Below are positions 1-6,213 of a DNA stretch of 7,387 bases, piece after piece. The DNA is from Pseudomonadota bacterium (GTDB taxonomy: Bacteria > Myxococcota_A > Polyangia > Polyangiales > Polyangiaceae), in NCBI GenBank assembly GCA_023411445.1, contig JAEYOT010000425.1, positions 1 to 7,387 on the forward strand, in the 5' to 3' direction. The notes below the pieces were generated by a model, which ran no database searches, was not told the origin of the DNA, and saw only the letters and a program-made list of their open reading frames with translations. Positions within the stretch are counted from its first letter, which is position 1, and each line of letters opens with the position of its first letter. The position numbers and the translations under genes are program-made.

Positions 1-2705
1 GCCTTGCTGCCGAAGTTGGCGACGACTCGGGTCGCCAGCCGATGCTGGCCCAGCGCAAGCTCGCGATCGCCGAGCTCCACGGCCTCCAAGCACACGCGCT
101 GCTGCGACCAGCGCACGCTAGCGATCATGCTGCCCTCCGCGTCGGCGTCGCTCGCGGCTCCCCGCTCGAGCCGCAGCCACGCGCGGCGCGGAGCGAGCAC
201 GGCGCGGTAGCCGCCGCCGCCCTGACAACGCGCGTCGCTGGCCAGCGTGAGCGACGACCAGGGCGCGAGCGCCTCCATCGGCTTCCCGTCGCGGTAAGCC
301 AGCACCGGTTGGTCCGCGCTCGGCGGCTCGCTACCATCGAAGCGCAGCACTGCCAGCTCGCCTTGCGCCGAGACGGCGAGCGCGTCCGGGCTGTCGGCCG
401 CGCGTGTGAGCCCGGGCGCTCGGAACAGCTCGAGCGCGCCGCTCGGCGCCTGGCGCACGACCACGCCGCCATCGAGCAGCAGCGCGATGCTGTTCGGGCC
501 ACTCGCGATGGCACTGGTGATGGCCCCCGCCTCCGCGACGCGCTCGAACGCCAGCGGCTGCGCGCGTCCGGGCTTGACCCAGAAGGGCGAATCGTCCAGC
601 GCCAGCACCAGTCCCGCGGGTCGACCTTCCTGGGTGATGACCGGCGTCCCCTGCAGCACCATCACGTCCTCTAGCGTGAGCGCGGGCACGGGAGCGTTCG
701 CGGCTCGGAGCAGCGCGAGCCACGACGCGACCGCGAGCTCGCTCGCGCGCCGCTGCGCCGCCGGGTCCAAGAAATCGACGTAGCGAAAGCGCAAGTTGGT
801 GGTGGGCTCGGTGCCCCACAGCACGCCGCGCAGATCCCAGCCCTCAGCCGCGTCTTGCCCTCGTGCGCTCGGACTGATCGGCACCGTGAAGTGACGAGCG
901 GGCGCAGGCACGACCCCGAAGGCTCCCGGCAGAGGCGCACCGGCGCGCACCTTCGCCGGCGAAAGCTCCGAGCACACCAGCTGGGGCAAGCTCTCGCGCG
1001 GGCCGTGCGGCAGCGCGATGGCCTCGGGCAGCGGGCGCCGCACCGGCGAGGTCCCGCGCCAACCGAGCCGCAGCCAGCCGCCGATGCGACAGCCCACGGC
1101 CGAGCATTGCGTCGAGCGCTCGCGGAGATCGAAGTGCGGCGGGGCGTCGATCTCCATCCAGTTGCCGCCGAAGTCCAGCGATTGAAACAGCCTGCCGGCG
1201 GCGTCGCCCGCCAGCGCGCGCTCTTCAGCGCGGACGACCCATTGGAACTGATAGGGTGATAGCCGCCGCCTGCCGTCTGCGCCGAACGAGAATGGCCCCT
1301 GCGGCCCGAAGCAGCGCACCTCGCCGCCGCGCTGCACGCGGCAGTGCGTCTGCCCCGACGGCTTGAACGGCGCGCTCGACTCGAGCCGCACCAGCTCGCC
1401 GTTCGCGAGATCGCGGTAGGCGTACCCTTCGCCGCTGCGGATGAACGCGACCGCGCCGCCCTCTTCCTTGAGCCCGTAGCCGAGCAGCTCCACCCCTTCC
1501 ACGCGCACGGCGGCGCCATCGGCCGCCGAAGGCTGCGACAGCTGCGGCGGGCTCAAGGCACGCCACGCGCCGCCCACCTCGCGCAGGCAGACGCTGAACG
1601 GCACGCTCGTCCCCGTGCAGTCGTGATCCACCAGCACACGCCCAAAGCCCGTCTGTACCTGAGCATTGCGAGCGAAGGTCAGCTCCAAGAGCGGCGCGTC
1701 GCGGTTCACTTGACCGAAGACGCTGACGCCGCCTTGGCCCTGGCACACCAGCAGCTGCTCGAGCCCGACCTCGAGCGCCCTGCAAGCTTGACGGCCGGGC
1801 AATAACTGGCTGGAGCGGCGCCGCACCTGACCGCTCCGCAGATCCACCTCAACCAGCGCCGAGCCGTGCGGGAACAGCGCGCGCTCGTCGCCGCGCAGCA
1901 CGCCGGCGGTCACCGCTTGCTCCAGCGCGCTCTCGCCGCCGGGCAGCTCGTAGGGGTCCGTCACGTGCGGCGGGACCCCAACGGGGATGAGCTCGCCTCG
2001 CGCCGAGACCTCCACCAGCGAGCCATCCTCCAACACGAAGCCGAGCGGCTCGTGGCTCAGCGCGCGCACGCGCCCGTCCAGCTCGAGCTGCACGTCCCGC
2101 GTCGTGACGTTGCGGTCCAGGCTCAGGGTGAAACGCTGGAAAGCGAGCTCAGTCAGCACCCGACCGTCGTCCACCGCCACCACGTCCACCAGCCCGAGCG
2201 GGTCAGGTGTCCGCAGCTGCCCGGTGTGCCAGTCGATCACGCGCGTGCCGCCCTCGCTGCCGCGCACCAGCACGTAGCCAGGGCCGAACGCCACGTGCTC
2301 TATCTCGAACGGCAGCGGTAGCACGGGCTCCAGTCGCCCCAAGAAGGTCCGGCTGCGAAACAGGCCTTCCTCGTTCCAGAACAAGAAGCCGTCGCCAGAG
2401 ACAGCGGGCACCTGCCGCGCGCCGACCAAGGCGGGCGCCGCGACGGTCTCCGCCCACGTGACCTCGCCGCGACTGTCCAGCAGGCGCTGACCGCCCAGCA
2501 GCCGCAGCTCCGCGGGCAAACGCCCCGCGTAGCTGGACTGGTCCGCGCGCATGGGGACCAGCCGATATTCCTCCAGCGCCGTGGGGTCGTAGGTGTCGCC
2601 GAGCAGATCGCGCGTGCGCGGCAACGTCGCTGCGCTGCGCGGCGGGGCCGCCTCAGCGCACGCCCACAAACCACAGAACCCCAACCAAGCGAGAGACGCT
2701 CGCAT
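1..2705 (-). CDS. Large exported probable lipoprotein with Asp-box, beta-propeller-like, 3' end outside window
   Basis: The minus-strand frame starting at the ATG at 2705 has no stop for 901 codons and leaves the window. The start is followed at once by a signal peptide: R2, a hydrophobic stretch 4-14, then L13-W14-A15-C16, a lipobox-like site with an unusual Trp at -2; cleavage by signal peptidase I near A17-E18-A19 is the alternative. The body is rich in short hydrophobic strands alternating with Gly/Asp turns, as in beta-propellers. Residues 509-516 (SLDFGGNW) fit the Asp-box/BNR pattern S-x-D-x-G-x-x-W. Cysteines come in close pairs (308/321, 363/373, 455/465, 534/539), which suggests disulfides outside the cytosol. 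It begins 11 bases after the stop of the pilin-like lipoprotein gene, with no clear Shine-Dalgarno, so it is probably translationally coupled. I do not recognise a named family and assign no function; the propeller fold is an inference. Confidence 0.85.
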   Translation of the reverse strand, partial: MRASLAWLGFCGLWACAEAAPPRSAATLPRTRDLLGDTYDPTALEEYRLVPMRADQSSYAGRLPAELRLLGGQRLLDSRGEVTWAETVAAPALVGARQVPAVSGDGFLFWNEEGLFRSRTFLGRLEPVLPLPFEIEHVAFGPGYVLVRGSEGGTRVIDWHTGQLRTPDPLGLVDVVAVDDGRVLTELAFQRFTLSLDRNVTTRDVQLELDGRVRALSHEPLGFVLEDGSLVEVSARGELIPVGVPPHVTDPYELPGGESALEQAVTAGVLRGDERALFPHGSALVEVDLRSGQVRRRSSQLLPGRQACRALEVGLEQLLVCQGQGGVSVFGQVNRDAPLLELTFARNAQVQTGFGRVLVDHDCTGTSVPFSVCLREVGGAWRALSPPQLSQPSAADGAAVRVEGVELLGYGLKEEGGAVAFIRSGEGYAYRDLANGELVRLESSAPFKPSGQTHCRVQRGGEVRCFGPQGPFSFGADGRRRLSPYQFQWVVRAEERALAGDAAGRLFQSLDFGGNWMEIDAPPHFDLRERSTQCSAVGCRIGGWLRLGWRGTSPVRRPLPEAIALPHGPRESLPQLVCSELSPAKVRAGAPLPGAFGVVPAPARHFTVPISPSARGQDAAEGWDLRGVLWGTEPTTNLRFRYVDFLDPAAQRRASELAVASWLALLRAANAPVPALTLEDVMVLQGTPVITQEGRPAGLVLALDDSPFWVKPGRAQPLAFERVAEAGAITSAIASGPNSIALLLDGGVVVRQAPSGALELFRAPGLTRAADSPDALAVSAQGELAVLRFDGSEPPSADQPVLAYRDGKPMEALAPWSSLTLASDARCQGGGGYRAVLAPRRAWLRLERGAASDADAEGSMIASVRWSQQRVCLEAVELGDRELALGQHRLATRVVANFGSK

Positions 2706-2716
2706 TGAGGCTGACG

Positions 2717-4054
2717 CTATTCGAAGGGATCTTTCTCGTCCAGACCCTGGGCCGTCAGCTGCCCACTCTTCGCGTCCAGCGTGACCTTCAGCCTCAGCTC
2801 GGAGGTTTTCCCGTCGCCGTTCAGATCGCCGCGGGCGATCACGTCCGCGCTCTTGCCATCCTTGGCCGCCACGACCTCGTATTGAAAGTACTGCGGCTCC
2901 TCCAGCTTGAACTGAATCGGCGTCCACGCCTGCCAGTCGGTCGCCACCGTGGCTTGCCTGCGCCCGCGCGGCACCTCCGCCGGCACGGGCGGCAAGGAAG
3001 CCAGCTTGGCCTTGCCCGGCTTGGCGCTGGCCGTCACCATCAGCGCGCTCTGGTAGCTCTTGGTGATCTGCCCGAGCGTGCTCTTGGCCTCAGCCAGCTT
3101 GGCGTTCGCCATGTAGCGCTTGACCGCGTGCGTACCGAGCGCCAGCACCACCCCTAGGTCCTGCGCCTGGTCGCTGGGCGTACCCGGCAGCTCGAAGCGC
3201 ACGTCGAAGGCGCGCCCCTTGCGCTCGAGCGAGAGCGCGTTCGTAACGCGCAGCAAGGCGGCCTGGGGTCCACCGCCCTGCGCCAGCTGCTGGGCCTGCG
3301 CCGTGCGCGCGGCTACCGCCTTCTCCACGTCGTCCGCTACGGCGTCGCTGGGCAGCTGCACCTGTCCAGCGAGCAAGAAGCGCTGCGGGGAGAGCGAGAG
3401 CGCTCCGTGAGCGAACACCTGCCGCTCCGGCAGCTCGAAGCGGAGCGTGAGCTGCTGCTCACCAGAAAGCGTGAAGTGCTCCGGCAAAGGCGCCGGCTTG
3501 GCCGCGGGAGCGAGCGCGGCCGTCACCGCCGCCGCGTGCCCGATCAGCACGACTCCGCCCGACGTCAGCGCGACTCGCTGCTCGCCGAGCGCGTAAGCTT
3601 CGCTCGCGCCTTCGAGCGCAAGGGGCTCGGCCGGCAGCACACGACCAACGCAGGCGGCGCGCGCGGCTTGCACGCCGGCATCACCCAGCGTGAGCACGCC
3701 CAAGGTCTGAGGCACGGAGCCCAGCACCAGCTGGTCGGCGTGCTCCACCAGCGCCAGCAAGCAGTCTCGCTCGGGCGCGCTGAGCGCGTCGCCCGCGTCG
3801 CGCAGCAGCGCCGGAATCAAGCCGCGCACCAGCTCCGTCTGCGTGAGCGCGCTGAGATCTGCGTACAGCGTGAAGGCCGGCTCGCGCTCGAACGTCCAAT
3901 AGCGGCTGAGCTCCGCTGGCGGCTTCTTGACCACGACCGGCGGCGGCGCGGCCAAGGCCGGCTCGGCGGCAGGCTCCGCGGCGGGCGGTGGCGGCGACGC
4001 AGCGCAGCCGAGGAGAGAGCAAGCGAGCAGCAAGGCGCCGAGCGAGGGCTTCAT
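2717..4054 (-). CDS. Lipoprotein with C-terminal type IV pilin-like domain
   Basis: 445 residues. The N-terminus is a clear lipoprotein signal: K2, hydrophobic 4-15, lipobox LLGC with C17 as the lipidated residue and Ala at +2, consistent with the outer membrane. A Pro/Ala-rich linker covers about 18-47. Residues 50-300 form a domain I cannot name, starting FTLYADLSAL. Residues 305-445 resemble the pilin domain common in myxobacteria: a short hydrophobic run (LGVVLALG, 300-307), the helix continuation KRYMANAKLAEAKSTLGQIT (312-331), P/V-rich segment 354-363, W374/W377, the aromatic strand EPQYFQYEV (386-394), and an acidic Ca-loop-like turn DLNGDGKTSEL (410-420). A prepilin peptidase site and a full N-terminal membrane helix are missing, so it should not be assembled as a normal pilin. 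It sits between the V4R gene (44-base gap) and the large exported protein (11-base gap). The upstream ribosome site is weak, but the signal peptide fixes the start. Confidence 0.9.
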   Translation of the reverse strand: MKPSLGALLLACSLLGCAASPPPPAAEPAAEPALAAPPPVVVKKPPAELSRYWTFEREPAFTLYADLSALTQTELVRGLIPALLRDAGDALSAPERDCLLALVEHADQLVLGSVPQTLGVLTLGDAGVQAARAACVGRVLPAEPLALEGASEAYALGEQRVALTSGGVVLIGHAAAVTAALAPAAKPAPLPEHFTLSGEQQLTLRFELPERQVFAHGALSLSPQRFLLAGQVQLPSDAVADDVEKAVAARTAQAQQLAQGGGPQAALLRVTNALSLERKGRAFDVRFELPGTPSDQAQDLGVVLALGTHAVKRYMANAKLAEAKSTLGQITKSYQSALMVTASAKPGKAKLASLPPVPAEVPRGRRQATVATDWQAWTPIQFKLEEPQYFQYEVVAAKDGKSADVIARGDLNGDGKTSELRLKVTLDAKSGQLTAQGLDEKDPFE

Positions 4055-4098
4055 GCGGCGGGAACGCTACTGCATTTGCCCGCGAGCGTGGCCCGTTT

Positions 4099-4662
4099 TC
4101 AGCCCGCCCAGCGCTTGTCCACGAAGGCGCTCGTCACCCGAAACACGCAATTGTCAGCGCCTTGCAGGAAGCAGCGCGTCTGCTCCACGTTGCAGGCACA
4201 GCCGACCGAAAGCAAGGCCTCCGTGATCAATCCCTGCAGGACCACGCAGTGGTGCGCCGTCGTGTTCTCCACCTCGCTCACGCCGGGCTCGAAGCGCAGC
4301 ACCCGCAGGCCCCCGATGCCGCTACCTCGATTGGAGTAGTGGTACATGCCGTCCAGCCCATACAGCACGTCCTTCGCGGTCCGCGCGGACAGCAAGACGC
4401 GCTGTTTGTGAGTCATCTCGAAAATCCGACGTCCGAGCTGCATCAAGCCGTAGCTGCCGACGTGCGCTTCCAAGATCTCCATCAAGGCCACGAGCTGCTC
4501 GATGGGGTACCAGCCGTCCGCCTTCACCCGCTTGAGCCGCTCCCACTCCTTCGCCCCCAGCACCTGCTCCGGGAGCTTCAGGATCTTGAGCACGGCCAGG
4601 ATGTCCGAGCCCAGCGTGGTGTGATCCTCGCCGTCGTAGCCGCGAGGATGTCTGACAGGCAT
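4099..4662 (-). CDS. V4R (4-vinyl-reductase-like) domain protein, hypothetical
   Basis: 187 residues, no signal peptide or membrane segment, so cytosolic. The C-terminal half fits the V4R/BchJ-like fold: FEPGVSEVENTT (124-135), an H137-H138-C139 segment leading into a helix with QGLITEAL (143-150), then G154-C155 and the closing pattern C164-x3-G168-x3-C172-x-F174. The N-terminal half (WYPIEQLVALMEIL at 51-64, then MQLGRRI at 74-80) has the look of the helical part seen in many V4R and heme-NO-binding-like proteins. V4R domains bind small molecules or act in protein contacts; the ligand here is unknown, and the four C-terminal cysteines (155, 157, 164, 172) could bind a metal. The start ATG lies 12 bases after the HAD stop, with AGG six bases upstream, so it probably belongs to the HAD operon. 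A myxobacterial paralogue family of similar size (TIGR02265) is a possible alternative assignment. Confidence 0.82.
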   Translation of the reverse strand: MPVRHPRGYDGEDHTTLGSDILAVLKILKLPEQVLGAKEWERLKRVKADGWYPIEQLVALMEILEAHVGSYGLMQLGRRIFEMTHKQRVLLSARTAKDVLYGLDGMYHYSNRGSGIGGLRVLRFEPGVSEVENTTAHHCVVLQGLITEALLSVGCACNVEQTRCFLQGADNCVFRVTSAFVDKRWAG

Positions 4663-4674
4663 TGACCGCCTAGC

Positions 4675-5280
4675 TTACCGAACCACGGGCTCCCGGACCA
4701 GCACCGACGCCATCCCGGCGCGCCGAGCCGCTTCCAGCCCGAGCACGCTGTCTTCGAACACGACGCAGCCGGCGGGCGAAACGCCCATACGCTCGGCAGC
4801 GAGCAGGAACATGTCCGGCGCCGGCTTGCCGTGAAGCACGTCCTCCGCCGTGACGACGACCGGAAACGTGTCGCCCAAGCCAATAAGCTCCAAGGTTCGT
4901 TTCACAATCGCGCTCTCCCCACCCGACGCCACGCTGACCTTGGCCGTCTGCGCTACCCGCCGCGCAAGCTCCACGACCGGGGCAATCGGTCTCACCCCCG
5001 GCAACAGGCGTTCGTACTCGACGCGCTGCGCGGCCGTGACGGCGAGGGGATCCATGCTCAGCCCAAACTGCTCGTTGAGCGCCTCGACCGTCTTGGGCAA
5101 GCTCATGCCGGCGCGGCTCGTGAACAGTTGCCAATCGAAGTCGAAGGTCGCGCCGTGGAGCCGCAGCGCGGACGTCCACGCGCGGTGGTGCACCACCATC
5201 GAGTCGGCCAGCGTGCCGTCGCAATCGAAGATATAGCCATCGTAGTCGCGGGTCAGCGGCTCGAACATCGCGCCCGGCAT
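4675..5280 (-). CDS. HAD superfamily hydrolase, subfamily IA (beta-phosphoglucomutase/sugar-phosphatase type)
   Basis: 201 residues with all HAD motifs: motif I DCDGTLADS (D19 nucleophile, D21 acid/base), a helical C1 cap at about 30-90, motif II S119 in VASGGES, motif III K152 in GKPAPD, and motif IV E176-D177-S178. The GLEAAR-AG segment after motif IV is typical of beta-phosphoglucomutase-like and fructose-1-phosphatase-like members. It probably dephosphorylates or isomerises a small sugar phosphate in the cytosol; the exact substrate cannot be read from sequence. I chose the ATG at 5280 because AAAGGG lies four bases upstream. An in-frame ATG at 5304 would add eight residues but overlaps the likely promoter; the ATG at 5268 is also possible. 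It is the first gene of the minus-strand run and is divergent from pssA. Confidence 0.93.
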   Translation of the reverse strand: MPGAMFEPLTRDYDGYIFDCDGTLADSMVVHHRAWTSALRLHGATFDFDWQLFTSRAGMSLPKTVEALNEQFGLSMDPLAVTAAQRVEYERLLPGVRPIAPVVELARRVAQTAKVSVASGGESAIVKRTLELIGLGDTFPVVVTAEDVLHGKPAPDMFLLAAERMGVSPAGCVVFEDSVLGLEAARRAGMASVLVREPVVR

Positions 5281-5284
5281 AGCG

Positions 5285-5290
5285 CCCTTT
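5285..5290 (-). promoter_or_regulatory. Shine-Dalgarno site of the HAD gene
   Basis: AAAGGG on the minus strand four bases before the ATG at 5280. It favours this start over the in-frame ATGs at 5304 and 5268. Confidence 0.6.
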
Positions 5291-5305
5291 CTTGGCCTCG
5301 CCAAG
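5291..5305. repeat. Perfect inverted repeat upstream of the HAD gene
   Basis: CTTGGC-CTC-GCCAAG: a 6-base perfect stem with a 3-base loop, ending 11 bases before the chosen HAD start and covering the predicted transcription start. It could be an operator half-site pair or a leader hairpin. Short perfect stems are not rare in GC-rich DNA. Confidence 0.4.
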
Positions 5306-5306
5306 C

Positions 5307-5335
5307 CGAAGCCGCGGACGGCTGCGTCGTGTCAA
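5307..5335 (-). promoter_or_regulatory. Candidate sigma-70-type promoter for the HAD operon
   Basis: A perfect -35 box TTGACA lies at 5335-5330 on the minus strand. At 17 bases spacing the -10 position reads GCTTCG, which is a poor match. The predicted start near 5300 would give a leader of about 20 bases to the ATG at 5280, supporting that start over the ATG at 5304. Confidence 0.35.
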
Positions 5336-5403
5336 TGCTGCGTCTCGGTGCCTTGCTGCCCCTGCTGCGACGCTCAGAGGTCTCGCTGGAAGCGCTCGCG
5401 GGC

Positions 5404-5419
5404 TGGCCCCGGAATTGCT
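5404..5419 (+). promoter_or_regulatory. Candidate sigma-54 (-24/-12) promoter for pssA
   Basis: TGGCCCCGGAATTGCT has GG and GC exactly ten bases apart and agrees with the TGGCAC-n5-TTGCW consensus except at one or two positions. Transcription would start near 5430, giving a leader of about 87 bases before the GTG at 5517. Chance matches occur in GC-rich DNA and no enhancer-binding-protein site was identified. Confidence 0.4.
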
Positions 5420-5435
5420 CCCATTTCCCTCCGTG

Positions 5436-5450
5436 GCTCGCTCTGCGAGC
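5436..5450. repeat. Perfect inverted repeat in the pssA leader
   Basis: GCTCGC-TCT-GCGAGC: a 6-base perfect stem with a 3-base loop, starting about six bases after the transcription start predicted from the sigma-54 candidate. It has no T-run after it, so it is not a terminator; an operator or a leader hairpin are the options. Confidence 0.35.
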
Positions 5451-5504
5451 TCTGGGCCCTTACCCTACTCTGCCCGGGCCTCGCTGGTCCGGCCCCGGCT
5501 CGTC

Positions 5505-5510
5505 GAGGAG
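5505..5510 (+). promoter_or_regulatory. Shine-Dalgarno site of pssA
   Basis: GAGGAG six bases before the GTG at 5517. It is the strongest ribosome-binding site in the window and decides the non-ATG start; the next in-frame ATG, at 5581, would remove 21 residues and has no comparable site. Confidence 0.8.
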
Positions 5511-5516
5511 CAGCAC

Positions 5517-6158
5517 GTGACCCAAGCCATCAAGCACCCTGAGAGAGAGCGCCACTTCGGCCTGCTGCGCGAGCTGCGCATGGCAGACTGGATGACCTTG
5601 CTGAATGGCGCCACCGGTATGGCTGCCATCTTCAGCTTCCTCGAGTACGCCGTCGCCGATCACGGCCAAGCGGTGTGGGTCGGAGCTGGGCTCCTGGCGC
5701 TAGCGCTCACCTTCGACATCTTGGACGGCAGCGTCGCGCGCAAGCGCCGTGAGACGAGCGACGTGGGCCGCGAGCTGGACTCGCTGTCGGACGTGGTCTC
5801 GTTCGGCGTGGCTCCGGCCGTGCTGGGCTACGCGGTCGGGCTGCGCGGAGCGGCGGACATGCTGCTGCTCAGCTTCTTCGTGGCGTGCGGCATCAGCCGC
5901 TTGGCGCGCTACAACGTCACCGCGGTGTCGCGCTCGGACGGAAGCGGCAAGGTGCGCTTCTACGAAGGCCTGCCGATCCCCACCAGCCTGCTGCTGGGCT
6001 GCGTGCTGCTCGCCCTGTTCGCCCTGGGTCGTACCGGGTCGCTGCTGCCCGGAGGCGCGTGGGAGCTCGGCCCCGTCACGCTGCATCCGCTCTCGCTCCT
6101 CTTCTTCCTGCACGGCCTCGGCATGGTCAGCCGCACCATCCGCATCCCCAAGCCCTGA
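5517..6158 (+). CDS. pssA: CDP-diacylglycerol--serine O-phosphatidyltransferase (phosphatidylserine synthase)
   Basis: 213 residues starting at GTG. The CDP-alcohol phosphatidyltransferase signature is complete: D67-x2-D70-G71-x2-A74-R75-x8-G84-x3-D88-x3-D92, the metal- and CDP-binding aspartates. The following segment SLSDVVSFGVAPA (89-101) and FYEGLPIP (148-155) are typical of the PssA branch rather than PgsA. Several membrane segments are visible (about 26-44, 53-69, 95-108, 112-126, 157-171, 189-204). It transfers phosphatidyl from CDP-diacylglycerol to L-serine in the inner membrane, the first step to phosphatidylethanolamine. The GTG start is preferred because GAGGAG sits six bases upstream; the reading frame stays open further upstream, but that part is low-complexity and not protein-like. 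It ends in tandem stops TGA-TAA. The usual partner psd is not in the window. An archaetidylserine-synthase-like specificity is a less likely alternative. Confidence 0.95.
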   Translation: MTQAIKHPERERHFGLLRELRMADWMTLLNGATGMAAIFSFLEYAVADHGQAVWVGAGLLALALTFDILDGSVARKRRETSDVGRELDSLSDVVSFGVAPAVLGYAVGLRGAADMLLLSFFVACGISRLARYNVTAVSRSDGSGKVRFYEGLPIPTSLLLGCVLLALFALGRTGSLLPGGAWELGPVTLHPLSLLFFLHGLGMVSRTIRIPKP

Positions 6159-6169
6159 TAACGCAGCGC

Positions 6170-6197
6170 ATCAAGACCATGTTAGGTATGATCTTTT
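6170..6197 (+). terminator. Weak candidate terminator after pssA
   Basis: In the 55-base convergent gap, an unusually AT-rich pocket for this window can fold as ATCA-(AG bulge)-ACC, loop ATGTTA, GGT-(A bulge)-TGAT, followed by CTTTT. The stem is short and bulged, so the call is weak; position right after the pssA stops is the main support. Confidence 0.3.
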
Positions 6198-6213
6198 CGA
6201 CCAACAGCTTCGG

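Larger units (their letters stand above)
5281..5516. other. Divergent intergenic region between HAD operon and pssA
   Basis: 236 bases that must hold the promoters for both directions. It carries a candidate sigma-54 site facing pssA, a TTGACA box facing the HAD gene, two perfect 6-base inverted repeats with 3-base loops, and both ribosome-binding sites. The plus-strand frame upstream of pssA stays open here but encodes a Ser/Arg/Ala-rich, non-conserved-looking stretch, so I treat it as non-coding. Confidence 0.7.

Noticed and set aside
671..1519. 282-codon minus-strand open frame in another phase inside the large exported gene
   Set aside because: Its product is dominated by Arg, Ala and Ser with no motif, while the other minus-strand phase is open for 901 codons with a signal peptide and strand-like composition.
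3407..4339. 310-codon plus-strand open frame opposite the pilin-like lipoprotein
   Set aside because: It is Arg/Gln/Leu-rich, has no recognisable motif and lies antisense to a gene with a clear signal peptide and domain; long antisense frames are expected at this GC content.
5292..5516. 75-codon upstream extension of the pssA reading frame from an ATG
   Set aside because: The added residues are low-complexity, absent from the usual PssA length, and the GTG at 5517 has a strong GAGGAG site at good spacing.
6159..6213. Possible small gene or RNA in the convergent gap
   Set aside because: Only 55 bases, no coding frame with a ribosome site; the only structure is a weak bulged hairpin, listed as a low-confidence terminator.
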